A DNA stretch of 64,000 nt from Bordetella genomosp. 1 (GCF_002261335.1 NZ_NEVL01000001.1:1045096-1109095); one strand, 5' to 3'. Shown: positions 54,649 through 64,000, numbered from the stretch's first letter. The notes: a model not told the origin generated them from the letters alone. Numbers and translations are program-made.

Positions 54649-55860
54649 ATGTCGAACACAGAAGCGGTTTCCGTACGCACGATCGTCACCGGCACCCTGG
54701 TGGTGTTGCTGGCCATGGGGGTGCGCGCCACCTTCGGCCTGTTCCTGCAGCCCATGGGGCTGGACAAAGGCTGGGACCGCGAGATCTTCTCGTTCGCCTT
54801 CGCCCTGCAGAATCTCGTCTGGGGCATCTCCTGTATTTTCATGGGCATGCTGGCCGACCGCTGGGGATCGGGGCGCACCATCGCGCTCGGCGCCTTGCTC
54901 TACGTGCTGGGCATGATCGGCACGCGCTACGCCGCCGACCCCTTCACGCTCTGCTTCATGAGCGGGGTGGTGGTCGGGCTGGGCCAGGCCGGCACCACCT
55001 TTCCCGTGATCCTGCCGGTGATCGCGCGCGCGGTGCCGCCGGCCTATCGCAGCACCGCGATGGGCATCGCCAGCGCCGGCGGCTCGATGGGGCAGTTCCT
55101 GGTGGTGCCCGCCACCCAGCAGCTCATCCTGCATGTCGACTGGACTGGCGCGCTGTGGCTGCTGTCGCTGCTGGTGGCCATCGCGCTGCCGCTGGCGTGG
55201 TTCCTGCGCGGCCGGCCGGCGCCGCACAGCGGGCCGCAGGCGCTGGGCTTCGCGGTGCGCCAGGCCATCACCCACCCCTCGTTCCATTTCCTGTTCGGCA
55301 GCTATTTCGTCTGCGGCTTCCATACCGCGTTCATCACCCTGCATCTGCCGGCCTTCGTCACCGACGCGGGCCTGTCGGCCGGGCACGGCGCCACGGCCAT
55401 CGCGCTGATCGGGCTGTTCAACGTATTCGGCTCGTTCTATGCCGGCAAGCTGGGCGGGCGCTACAGCAAGAAATGGCTGCTCGCCGCCGTGTACGGCATG
55501 CGCGCGCTCGGCATCGCGCTGCTGCTGGCGCTGCCGCTCACGCCCTGGGTGCTGTACGGGTTCGCCGCCTGGATGGGGGTGTTCTGGCTCGGCACGGTGC
55601 CGCTCACGCAGGGGCTGATCGGCGAGATCTACGGGCTGCGCTACGCCGCCACGCTTTCCGGTATCGTGTTCCTTGGACACCAGATCGGCAGCTTCATCGG
55701 CGTCTGGCTGGGCGGCTATGTCTATGCCCAGACCGGCGCCTACACCCTGATCTGGTGGATCGGCCTCGCGCTGGCGGTGATCGCCGCGCTGCTGTGCCTG
55801 CCGGTGCGCGAGCGCCCGGTCGGCGCGGCCCACTCCCCCGGATTGGTACGCAGCCTGTGA
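54649..55860 (+). CDS. MFS transporter
   Basis: 403 residues with twelve predicted membrane helices. The loop motif GMLADRWGSGRTIALG matches the MFS signature between helices 2 and 3, and GIVFLGHQIGSFIGVWLGGY suggests the oxalate/formate or monocarboxylate-like MFS branch. The substrate is unknown, although its position after the formamidase operon would suit export or uptake of a small acid. The stop overlaps the next small gene (GTGA). Confidence 0.88.
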   Translation: MSNTEAVSVRTIVTGTLVVLLAMGVRATFGLFLQPMGLDKGWDREIFSFAFALQNLVWGISCIFMGMLADRWGSGRTIALGALLYVLGMIGTRYAADPFTLCFMSGVVVGLGQAGTTFPVILPVIARAVPPAYRSTAMGIASAGGSMGQFLVVPATQQLILHVDWTGALWLLSLLVAIALPLAWFLRGRPAPHSGPQALGFAVRQAITHPSFHFLFGSYFVCGFHTAFITLHLPAFVTDAGLSAGHGATAIALIGLFNVFGSFYAGKLGGRYSKKWLLAAVYGMRALGIALLLALPLTPWVLYGFAAWMGVFWLGTVPLTQGLIGEIYGLRYAATLSGIVFLGHQIGSFIGVWLGGYVYAQTGAYTLIWWIGLALAVIAALLCLPVRERPVGAAHSPGLVRSL

Positions 55861-56021
55861 ACGACGTCTCCCGCCCCCTCTCGCATCCTCCCGCGCGCGC
55901 CCGCTGGCGCTGGGCCGGCTATGGTCTGCTGGCGGCCGTGCTCGCGCTGGGCTTCTGGGGCTATCTGAGCCCGTCGATGCGCCTGAATTGGGAAAGCCTC
56001 GCCGCCATGTGCGGATTCTGA
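55857..56021 (+). CDS. 54-residue single-pass membrane protein coupled to the MFS gene
   Basis: A GTG start overlaps the MFS stop (GTGA). The product has a basic N-terminus (ARARWRWAGYG), one membrane helix (LLAAVLALGFWGYL) and a short C-terminal tail SPSMRLNWESLAAMCGF. There is no separate Shine-Dalgarno sequence, so translation would depend on the MFS gene. I do not recognise a family. Confidence 0.6.
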   Translation: MNDVSRPLSHPPARARWRWAGYGLLAAVLALGFWGYLSPSMRLNWESLAAMCGF

Positions 56022-56114
56022 GGCCGGCTTTTCGGTATCCTAGGGCCCGTATCCCGGGCCCCGCCCGGCTTTCTCCCCTGTCCCCGGCACGCCGGGGCCG
56101 ACCGAGCCGCATTC

Positions 56115-58784
56115 ATGCAGGACGACCTGCTTTCCCTCCTGCCCGCCTGCCCCTCGCAGGCCCTGGGCGAACTGCCCCCCGACGGCACCCTGGTGCTGAC
56201 GGTCAACAACCGCCTCGCGCGCCGCCTCACGCTGGAGGTGGCCGCGCGTCTGCGCCACGAGCGCCAGGTGAGCGAGCTGCCGCGCATCCTGCCGCTGTCG
56301 GCCTGGCTGGTCGAGGCGGCCGCCGAGCTGGCGTTCGAACCCGAGACGCCGCTGCCCGCCTACCGGCTGGGCGCGTTCGCCACCCAGCTGGTCTGGCGCG
56401 AGGCCATCCTGCACGAGCAGGGCGAGCACGTGCTGCTCGACACCGACCAGGCCGCGCGGCTCGCGCTCGACGCCGACCTGCTGTGCGACGAGTGGCGCCT
56501 GAACGTGCCCGAGCCGGCCCAGACGGATGAGTACCGCGGCTTTCTGCGCTGGCGCGCGCGCTATCGCACGATGCTGGCCGAGCTCGACGCCGAAGACGCC
56601 AACCAGGGCTACGCGCGCGTGGCCGCGGCGGTCGCGCAGGGCGAGCTGCGGCTGCCCGAACGGGTGGTGCTGGCGGGCTTCGGCGAGGTCTCGCCGCGCT
56701 TCGCCGGCCTGCTCGAGGCCCTGCAGGCACAGGGCGTGTCGCTCTCGGTCTGGCGCGAGGCGCAGCGCGAGGCCGCGCCCGCCGGCCGCTACGAGGCCCA
56801 CGACCGCGGCGCCGAATGGCGCGCGGCGGCGGCCTGGGCGGCGCAACGTCTGCGCGCGCAACCACAGGGCCGCTTCGCCATCGTGTCCGCCTCGCTCGAA
56901 GCCGAGGCGCCGTTCGCGCGCCGGGTCCTGAGCCAGGCGCTGGCGGCCACGGCGGATCAACCCGCGCTGGCCTACAACGTGGCCGTCGGCCGCTCGCTGA
57001 TCGAATGGCCTGCCGTGCATGCCGCGCTGGCCTGGCTCGAGGCGCTGGCCGCGTTCGCGGCCGAGGGCCATGTCGAGGCGCCGGTGCTGGGCGCGGCGCT
57101 GCTCGCCGGCCATTGCGCCGGTGACCGCGCCGAAAGCGCGCGCTTCGGCGCGATCGACGTGCGCTGGCGGCGCCAGGGCCGGGTGCGCGTCACCGCCGAG
57201 GGCTGGAACAAGGATCTCGAACTGTCGCCGCGGCTCGCGCAGGCCTGGGAGGCCGCGCTCGCGATCTGGCGCGACGGCCCGAACCGCGCGCCCTGCGACG
57301 TCTGGGCGCCGCGCATCAAGGCCACGCTCAAGGCGCTCGGCTTTCCGGGCGAGCATCCGCTCGACAGCGTGGGCTACCAGGTGATGGGCGCGTTCGGCGA
57401 GCTGCTGGGCGACTTCGCCGCGCTGGCCCCTGCCGTGGGCCGCATCAACGGCAAGGGCGCCGTGCGCCTGCTGGCCAGCGCCGCGCGCGCCGGCGCGTTC
57501 CAGCCGCAGCGCGACCCGAGCGCGCGGCTCGACGTGCTGGGCCTGCTCGAAGCCGAGGGCGGCGCGTGGGACGGCGTCTGGATGCTGGGCCTGACCGACG
57601 ACGTGCTGCCCGCCTCGCCCAAGCCCAATCCGCTGATTCCGCTGGCGGTGCTGCGCCAGGCCGGCGCGCCGCGCGCCACGCCCGAGCGCGAACGCCTGTG
57701 GGCCGACACGATCTACGACGCGCTGTCGCGCTGCGCGCCCGAGCTGGTGGTGAGCCATGCCGAGATGGACGGCGAGCGCGAGCTGCGGCCGTCGCCGCTG
57801 ATCGCGCAGGTGCCGCTGCTGGACTGGCAGCCGCCCGCGGGCGATGCGCTGGCGGCCTGGCCGCAGGAGTCGCTCACCGACGAGCAGGGGCCGCCGCTGG
57901 CCTCAGACAACACCAGCACCGGCGGTCTCGACGTGCTCGACACGCAGGCGCGCAATCCGCTCTGGGCGTTCGTGCGGCACCGGCTCGGCGCGCGCGCGCT
58001 GGCCGCCTATGCCGACGCGGCCAGCGTGAACGTGCGCGGGCAGTTCCTGCATGGCGCGCTCGAAGTGATCTGGCGCATGCTGCCCGACCAGGAAGCGCTG
58101 CACCAGGCCATGACCGAGGGCCGCCTGGCCGAGCTGATCGCCGCCGCGGTGGCGCAGGCGGCCGACCTCGAGCTCAAGGCCTATCCGCCCGCGCTGCGCG
58201 AACTCGAATGCGATCGCGCGCGCACCGTGATCGCGCGCTGGCTCGACGTGGAGGCCAGCCGCCTGCCGTTCGCGGTGGCGCAGGTCGAGGAGAATCACCA
58301 GTGGCGCCGCGGCGCGCTGGCGCTGATGGTGCGGCTCGACCGCATGGACACGCTCGACGACGGCCGCGCCGTCATCATCGACTACAAGACCGGCGCCAAT
58401 GCTGCCCGGCCCGAGTCGGATTGGGCCCGTGCGCGCCCGGTCAACCTGCAACTGCCGTTCTACGCCTCCGTGCTGGCGGGCGACGCGCCCGGCACCCGCG
58501 TGGCCGGGCTGCTGCTGGCCCAGATCCATGCGCGCCAGGTCAGCGCGCAGGGCCTGGCCGAAGAAGACCTCGGCATCGAGGGCGTCACCGAGGCCGCCGA
58601 CAGCAAGGCCTTCGGCGGCCGCGCCTGGCCCGACATCGTCGAGCACTGGCGCCGCGCCATCGAGATGCTGGCAGACGAATACGCCACCGGTCACGCCGCC
58701 AACCTGAGCTGGCGGCGCGACGACCTGAAATACTGCGATGCCGGGCCGTTCCTGCGCCTGGATCTGGAAGACGAGGACGCCTGA
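56115..58784 (+). CDS. AddB-like PD-(D/E)XK nuclease family DNA-repair protein
   Basis: 889 residues. The N-terminal part (LVLTVNNRLARRLTLEVAA) resembles the inactive helicase fold of AddB, without a Walker A motif. The C-terminal RecB-type nuclease has His in GQFLHGALEVIW, Asp in LDRMDTLDD and DYK in IIDYKTGAN. The four-cysteine iron-sulfur staple of Bacillus AddB is not visible. With the next gene it should form a helicase-nuclease for double-strand-break processing in place of RecBCD. The following gene starts 4 nt after the stop. Confidence 0.88.
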   Translation: MQDDLLSLLPACPSQALGELPPDGTLVLTVNNRLARRLTLEVAARLRHERQVSELPRILPLSAWLVEAAAELAFEPETPLPAYRLGAFATQLVWREAILHEQGEHVLLDTDQAARLALDADLLCDEWRLNVPEPAQTDEYRGFLRWRARYRTMLAELDAEDANQGYARVAAAVAQGELRLPERVVLAGFGEVSPRFAGLLEALQAQGVSLSVWREAQREAAPAGRYEAHDRGAEWRAAAAWAAQRLRAQPQGRFAIVSASLEAEAPFARRVLSQALAATADQPALAYNVAVGRSLIEWPAVHAALAWLEALAAFAAEGHVEAPVLGAALLAGHCAGDRAESARFGAIDVRWRRQGRVRVTAEGWNKDLELSPRLAQAWEAALAIWRDGPNRAPCDVWAPRIKATLKALGFPGEHPLDSVGYQVMGAFGELLGDFAALAPAVGRINGKGAVRLLASAARAGAFQPQRDPSARLDVLGLLEAEGGAWDGVWMLGLTDDVLPASPKPNPLIPLAVLRQAGAPRATPERERLWADTIYDALSRCAPELVVSHAEMDGERELRPSPLIAQVPLLDWQPPAGDALAAWPQESLTDEQGPPLASDNTSTGGLDVLDTQARNPLWAFVRHRLGARALAAYADAASVNVRGQFLHGALEVIWRMLPDQEALHQAMTEGRLAELIAAAVAQAADLELKAYPPALRELECDRARTVIARWLDVEASRLPFAVAQVEENHQWRRGALALMVRLDRMDTLDDGRAVIIDYKTGANAARPESDWARARPVNLQLPFYASVLAGDAPGTRVAGLLLAQIHARQVSAQGLAEEDLGIEGVTEAADSKAFGGRAWPDIVEHWRRAIEMLADEYATGHAANLSWRRDDLKYCDAGPFLRLDLEDEDA

Positions 58785-58788
58785 GCGC

Positions 58789-61700
58789 ATGGCACATCAA
58801 GAAGAACGCCTGCCGCAGGACTACGCGGCCCGCCTGCGCGCGCTCGACCCGCAACGCTCCTATCTGGTGCAGGCCCCGGCCGGCTCCGGCAAGACCGAGC
58901 TGCTGACCGACCGCATCCTGGCCCTGCTCGCCACGGTGAACAAGCCCGAGGAGATCGTGGCCATCACCTTCACGCGCAAGGCCGCCTCCGAGATGCACGC
59001 GCGCGTGCTGCAGAAGCTGGCGCGCGCGCGGCCCGGCGAGCCCGAGCCCCTCGTGCCGCACGAGAAGCGCAGCTGGGACCTGGCGCGCGCGGCGCTCGCG
59101 CGCGACGCCGAGCGCGGCTGGCACCTGCTGCAGCATCCGGCGCGGCTCGCGATCCGCACCATCGACTCGTTCTGCGCCGGCCTGGTGCGCGGCATGCCCT
59201 GGCTGTCCGGCCTGGGCGGCATGCCCGAGATCGCCGACGACGCCCGCGTGCACTACGAGGCCGCGGCGCGCGCCACGCTCGCGCTGGCCGACCAGCACGA
59301 GGCCGTGCGCGCGCTGCTGGCCCACCTCGACGTGGACGTGCAGGCCGCGCAGCAGGCCATCGCCGACATGCTGGGCCAGCGCGACCAGTGGCTGCCGCTG
59401 CTGCATCACGGGCTCGACCGCGAGGGCCTGGAGCGCGCCATGGCCGAGACCCTCGCCGCCGAACTGGCGGGCCTGGACGACAGCCTGCCGTTCGGCTGGG
59501 ACGAGACCCTGTGCGGCATCGCCCGCCTGGCCGCCGCCCAGCTCGGCGACCTGGGCGACGCGCGCCTGCAGGCGCTGTGCGACTGGGACGGCCCCATCGA
59601 GGTCGACGCCGCGGCGCTGCCGCAATGGCGCGCCCTGGCGCATCTGCTGCTCACCGGGCAGGACGAGCTGCGCAAGCCCAAGGGCATCAACAAGAATCTC
59701 GGTTTTCCGGCAGGTTGCGCGCACAAGGATCCGTTCGTGGTGTGGCTGGGCGACTTCGACGGTAGCGAGCCGTGGGTGCGCCGGCTGGCCTCGGTGCGCA
59801 CCATGCCCGATGCCCGCTTCACCGATGCCCAATGGGACGTGCTGTCATCGCAGCTCATCACGCTGGCGCTGGCCGCGGGCGAGCTGCAGAAGGTGTTCGG
59901 CGCGGCCGGCGAGGTCGACTTCATCGAGATCGCGCAGCGCGCCGCGCGCGCGCTCGGCAGCGCCGACGATCCCGGCGAGCTGCTGCTCAAGCTCGATGCG
60001 TCGATCCGCCATCTGCTGATCGACGAGTTCCAGGACACCAGCCAGACCCAGATCGAACTGCTGCGCACGCTCACGGCGGGCTGGCAGCCGGGCGACGGCC
60101 GCAGCCTGTTCCTGGTGGGCGATCCGATGCAATCGATCTACCGCTTCCGCAAGGCCGAGGTCGGGCTGTTCCTCGAGGCCGCCGCCAACGGCGTGGGCGA
60201 GGTCGGCCTCGACTTCCTGCAGCTGACCGACAACTTCCGCTCCCAGGGCGGCGTGGTGGACTGGGTCAACGCCTCGTTCGCGCGGCTGCTGCCGCCGGCC
60301 AACGATCCGCAGGCCGGCGCCATCAAGTACAGCGCGTCGGCCGCCTTCCATCCGGTGCTGCCCGGCGCGGCCGTGCGTTTCCATCCGGCCTGGAGCCCCG
60401 ACGGGCTCGCCTCCGGCGACGCGCAGGCCGAGGACATCGCCGTGCAGCTGGTGCGCGAGGCCCTGGCCGAGCATGCGGGCGCCGCGCACCCGGTCGCGGT
60501 GCTGGTGCGCGCGCGTTCGCACCTGGGCAGCCTCACGCGCCGGCTGGCGCAGGAGGGCATCCCGAGCCGCGCGGTCGAGCTGGTGCCGTTGGCGCAGCGG
60601 CCGGTGGTGGCCGACCTGGTGCAGTTGCTGCGCGCGCTCACGCACGCGGGCGACCGCATGGCCTGGCTGTCGGTGCTGCGCGCGCCCTGGTGCGGCCTCA
60701 CCCTCGACTCCCTGACGGCGCTGTTCGGCGCCGACCACGTCACGCCCGTGCCCGATCTGCTGGCGCGCAGCCTGCGGCCCCAGGCCGAGCCGCGCGCGCA
60801 GGGCGGGCTGTTCGACGAAGATCCGGCGCCGCCTTTGGCTACGCAAGGCGACGCGCCCGCGCGCCAGCGCCTCGCGCCGGACGAGTTCGACCGCCTCGCG
60901 CGCGTGGCGGCGACCCTGCTCGACCGCGCCAACGCCTCCGGGGCGATGCCGCTGGCGGCCTGGCTCGAGACCGTCTGGCGCCGTCTGGGCGGCCCGTGCC
61001 TGTATGGTGGCGGCGCCGCCGCCACCGATGCCGAGAGCCTGTTTCAGCTGGTCGAACGGCTGGCGCCGCACGGCGCGCTCGACATGACGGCGTTCGACAC
61101 CGCCGTCGCGCGCCTCTTCGCCGCGCCCGACGCGAGCGGGCAGGGCGGTGCGGTCGAGATCATGACCATGCACAAGTCCAAGGGCCTGCAGTTCGAATCG
61201 GTGATCCTGTACGGCCTGCATCGCGCGCCGCGCGGCGACCAGGCGCCGCTGGTGCGTTTCGAACACCAGGGCGGCCAGGTGCTGCTGGGCCCGATCAAGC
61301 CGCGCGCCGAATCCGAGGCCGACCCGGTGTCGCGCTATCTCGGCGCCCGCGAGGCGCGCCGCGCCGCGTACGAGACCGACCGCCTGCTCTACGTGGCCGC
61401 GACCCGCGCGCGCAAGCGCCTGCACCTGATCGGCAACGTCGCCCTCGACCGCAACACCGGCGCGGTGCGCGAACCCGCCGCGGCCAGCCTGCTGGCGCGC
61501 CTCTGGCCCTACGTGGGCGCAGTGCAGCCGCCCGAAGGCGTGGCGCCCGACGCGCAGGACGAGGGCGCCCAGCCGCAATGGCGCGGCGAACCGCTGCGCC
61601 GTGCCGATTCGGCCGCGCTGCGCGCGGCCACCGCCCCGATCCTGCCGGCCGGCATGGCCGCGCCCGGCGCGCAGGCCGGCGAACATCCGGCCTGGCAGCT

Positions 61701-62211
61701 CGACGCCGGCTACGAAGCCGCCGTCGGCACCCTGGCCCACGCCTGGCTCGCCCGCATGGGCGAGGAGGGCGCCGCCGCCTGGTCCGCCACCCGCCTCGCC
61801 GCCAGCCTGCCCGCCATGCGCCGCCAGCTCACCCGCGCCGGCATCCCCGACAGCCAGGCCGACGAGGCCGCCGACGCCGTGCTGCACACGCTGCAGGCCA
61901 CGCTGGAAGACGAACGCGGCACCTGGCTCCTGGCCCAATCCCGCGCCCGCCGCGAATGGCCCCTCATCGACGCCGCCGGCCGCGTCTCCGTCATCGACCT
62001 GGCCCTCTCCACCGACGCCGGCTGGCTCATCGTCGACTACAAGACCGGCCAGCCCCACCCCAGCGAATCCCCCGACGCCTTCGCCCACCGCATGCGCCAA
62101 CGCCACGCCGACCAACTCGCCCGCTACTGCGCCCAAGTCACCGCCCTCGACCACCGCCCCGCCCAGGCAGCCCTCTACTTCCCCAGAGCCAAAGCCTGGA
62201 TAGAACTGTAA
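58789..62211 (+). CDS. AddA-like UvrD-type helicase/nuclease
   Basis: 1140 residues. Helicase motifs: Walker A QAPAGSGKTELLT, FTRKAASEM, motif II IDEFQDTSQTQ, GDPMQSIYRFR and C-terminal TMHKSKGLQFE and YVAATRARKRL. A RecB-type nuclease ends the protein: His in VGTLAHAWLARMG, Asp in VIDLAL and DYK in IVDYKTGQP. It unwinds and degrades DNA ends with the AddB-like partner. The last 450 nt use strikingly C-rich codons compared with the rest of the gene. Confidence 0.92.
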   Translation: MAHQEERLPQDYAARLRALDPQRSYLVQAPAGSGKTELLTDRILALLATVNKPEEIVAITFTRKAASEMHARVLQKLARARPGEPEPLVPHEKRSWDLARAALARDAERGWHLLQHPARLAIRTIDSFCAGLVRGMPWLSGLGGMPEIADDARVHYEAAARATLALADQHEAVRALLAHLDVDVQAAQQAIADMLGQRDQWLPLLHHGLDREGLERAMAETLAAELAGLDDSLPFGWDETLCGIARLAAAQLGDLGDARLQALCDWDGPIEVDAAALPQWRALAHLLLTGQDELRKPKGINKNLGFPAGCAHKDPFVVWLGDFDGSEPWVRRLASVRTMPDARFTDAQWDVLSSQLITLALAAGELQKVFGAAGEVDFIEIAQRAARALGSADDPGELLLKLDASIRHLLIDEFQDTSQTQIELLRTLTAGWQPGDGRSLFLVGDPMQSIYRFRKAEVGLFLEAAANGVGEVGLDFLQLTDNFRSQGGVVDWVNASFARLLPPANDPQAGAIKYSASAAFHPVLPGAAVRFHPAWSPDGLASGDAQAEDIAVQLVREALAEHAGAAHPVAVLVRARSHLGSLTRRLAQEGIPSRAVELVPLAQRPVVADLVQLLRALTHAGDRMAWLSVLRAPWCGLTLDSLTALFGADHVTPVPDLLARSLRPQAEPRAQGGLFDEDPAPPLATQGDAPARQRLAPDEFDRLARVAATLLDRANASGAMPLAAWLETVWRRLGGPCLYGGGAAATDAESLFQLVERLAPHGALDMTAFDTAVARLFAAPDASGQGGAVEIMTMHKSKGLQFESVILYGLHRAPRGDQAPLVRFEHQGGQVLLGPIKPRAESEADPVSRYLGAREARRAAYETDRLLYVAATRARKRLHLIGNVALDRNTGAVREPAAASLLARLWPYVGAVQPPEGVAPDAQDEGAQPQWRGEPLRRADSAALRAATAPILPAGMAAPGAQAGEHPAWQLDAGYEAAVGTLAHAWLARMGEEGAAAWSATRLAASLPAMRRQLTRAGIPDSQADEAADAVLHTLQATLEDERGTWLLAQSRARREWPLIDAAGRVSVIDLALSTDAGWLIVDYKTGQPHPSESPDAFAHRMRQRHADQLARYCAQVTALDHRPAQAALYFPRAKAWIEL

Positions 62212-62244
62212 AAAAACAAAGCAAAACAGCGAACCAGCAACCCC

Positions 62245-62337
62245 GTGCAAGCGAGCGCCCCCGGGGGGGGCGCAAAGCGCAAAAGAAAAAAAACAGTGCA
62301 AGCGAGCGCCCCAGGGGGGGCGCAAAGCGCAAAAGAA
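62245..62337. repeat. tandem GC-rich intergenic repeat
   Basis: Two copies of a unit of about 42 nt, starting GTGCAAGCGAGCGCC and ending GCGCAAAGCGCAAAAGAA, at 62245-62287 and 62296-62337 (51-nt period). Each contains a C-run/G-run hairpin. They lie directly after the AddA-like gene. The following 62338-62478 has further short G/C palindromes and a TCCCTC/GAGGGA stem but no gene. Confidence 0.75.
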
Positions 62338-62478
62338 CCAGAAACGGCCAAGCGGGCAACGCCCGCGAGCCGTTTCCCACTCCAGGCGCAAGCGGGCGCA
62401 GCCCGCAACGCGCCCCAACCCCAAATACCCTCCCTCTCGGAGGGAGGGTCAGGGAGGGAGCCCACCATCGCGCCCCCT

Positions 62479-62549
62479 GGGGCCCGCCAACCGAGAGGCT
62501 AGCGAGCGGGCTTTCGCCCGCTCTGCTAGAATCTCGGTTGGCGGGCCCC
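62479..62549. repeat. 71-nt palindrome spanning the SRP RNA promoter
   Basis: GGGGCCCGCCAACCGAGA (62479-62496) and its exact reverse complement (62532-62549) enclose CTAGC/GCTAG (62499-62503, 62525-62529) and GAGCGGGC-TTTC-GCCCGCTC (62504-62523). The right arm contains the end of the TAGAAT -10 (62527-62532) and the first ten bases of the SRP RNA. Confidence 0.85.
62527..62532 (+). promoter_or_regulatory. -10 element of the SRP RNA gene
   Basis: TAGAAT lies 8 nt before the predicted 5' end of the RNA and inside the 71-nt palindrome. No good -35 is visible because the region is occupied by the hairpin arm. Confidence 0.5.
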
Positions 62550-62640
62550 TTCGCATGGTTCGACGGTGAACCTGGTCAGGTCGGGAACGAAGCAGCCATA
62601 GTCGTTTAGGACCAGTGCCGGAGTAAGGCTCGCCTCCGGT
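62540..62640 (+). ncRNA. ffs: signal recognition particle RNA, small (4.5S) type
   Basis: The conserved core CAGGTCGGGAACGAAGCAGCC (shown here from 62577) binds Ffh, and GGTGAACCTGGT with GGACCAGTGCC completes helix 8. The ends pair as GGCGGGCC (62540-62547) with GGCTCGCC (62627-62634), allowing one G-U pair. The size of about 100 nt fits the bacterial small type. Ends are approximate. Its position just before dnaX is common in related genomes. Confidence 0.93.
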
Positions 62641-62646
62641 TTCCCC

Positions 62647-62719
62647 AAAAGAGGGGCGCCGCGAGCGGAATCCTCGATGCCATGCATCGAGCCGGTTTCG
62701 CCCGCGGCGCCCCTTTTTT
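62647..62719 (+). terminator. large nested terminator after the SRP RNA
   Basis: GGGGCGCCGCG (62653-62663) pairs with CGCGGCGCCCC (62703-62713), followed by six T. The 39-nt loop contains a second perfect hairpin, TCGATGC-CAT-GCATCGA. Confidence 0.85.
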
Positions 62720-62790
62720 GCATTCAACGCGTCCCCATCTACGACACAGGCACCAGGCCGCCGTCGGTGGCCCGGGGCGCCCAGAGGCTC

Positions 62791-62796
62791 TACAAT
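62791..62796 (+). promoter_or_regulatory. -10 element at the dnaX start
   Basis: TACAAT ends six bases before the dnaX ATG, so the transcript could start on the A of the start codon and be leaderless. Confidence 0.45.
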
Positions 62797-62802
62797 CCCG
62801 GC

Positions 62803-64000
<1,198 letters not shown>

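Overview
The window is GC-rich chromosomal DNA that reads as a member of the Burkholderiales. Protein character and the order fba-purC-purE-purK-sua5 suggest Alcaligenaceae (Bordetella/Achromobacter-like). The genus cannot be fixed from the sequence alone. I see no prophage, insertion sequence or CRISPR array. Most of the window is compact metabolic and housekeeping DNA with good intrinsic terminators.

Layout. 1-5.2 kb: a truncated DMT permease, ettA, an isochorismatase-like hydrolase, a glycine-zipper lipoprotein, a small unknown protein, a tailed infA copy with a long leader, and a GFA-type zinc protein. 5.3-17.7 kb: a complete phosphonate system. phnCDE (uptake) lies behind a clear Pho box. 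A converging phnM-2H phosphoesterase-phnN operon follows, then a PhnF-type GntR repressor, and divergently phnGHIJKLM encoding the C-P lyase core. The same TCTAGAC-RTTTAG operator precedes both C-P lyase-side operons. 17.8-25.9 kb: a dicarboxylate symporter, fba, purC, a DUF5993-like/DsbB-like membrane pair, purE, purK and sua5. 26-33.8 kb: an orphan AapJ-like binding protein, an IclR regulator, an atypical ureohydrolase followed by a complete polar amino-acid-type ABC transporter, a TPP enzyme and a MaoC-like protein. 33.8-37.9 kb: gcdH, a second TPP enzyme and a divergent LysR regulator. 38-42.6 kb: xerD, ybaK, a GNAT acetyltransferase, a DJ-1/PfpI protein, a ribbon-helix-helix protein and pbpG. 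43.2 kb: tRNA-Arg(CCT). 43.4-54.4 kb: a formamide/short-amide system made of a LuxR-type response regulator, a hybrid kinase whose sensor is a whole NCS1-type transporter domain, a UrtABCDE/FmdDEF-type ABC transporter, formamidase and FmdB. 54.6-62.2 kb: an MFS permease, a coupled 54-residue membrane peptide and an AddB/AddA-like nuclease-helicase pair. 62.2-64 kb: short GC-rich repeats, a 71-nt palindrome covering the promoter and 5' end of the SRP RNA gene, the SRP RNA itself, and the start of dnaX.

How the parts work together. Phosphate starvation (PhoB) and loss of PhnF repression would jointly turn on phosphonate uptake and C-P bond cleavage. No phnP is present, and the 2H phosphoesterase in the cluster is the natural candidate to open the cyclic ribose phosphate made by PhnJ. 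In the amide region, the transporter-like kinase probably senses an amide or urea-like ligand and phosphorylates the LuxR-type regulator. That regulator would act at two copies of CGTCAWTCGACGTA upstream of urtA. The binding-protein operon would import the amide and FmdA would hydrolyse it to ammonia and acid.

Points most worth a second look: the ffs palindrome, the ureohydrolase missing a metal-binding and a catalytic histidine, the DsbB-like protein without its redox cysteines, the two different PhnM proteins in one cluster, the response-regulator boxes, and an orphan intrinsic terminator downstream of phnE.
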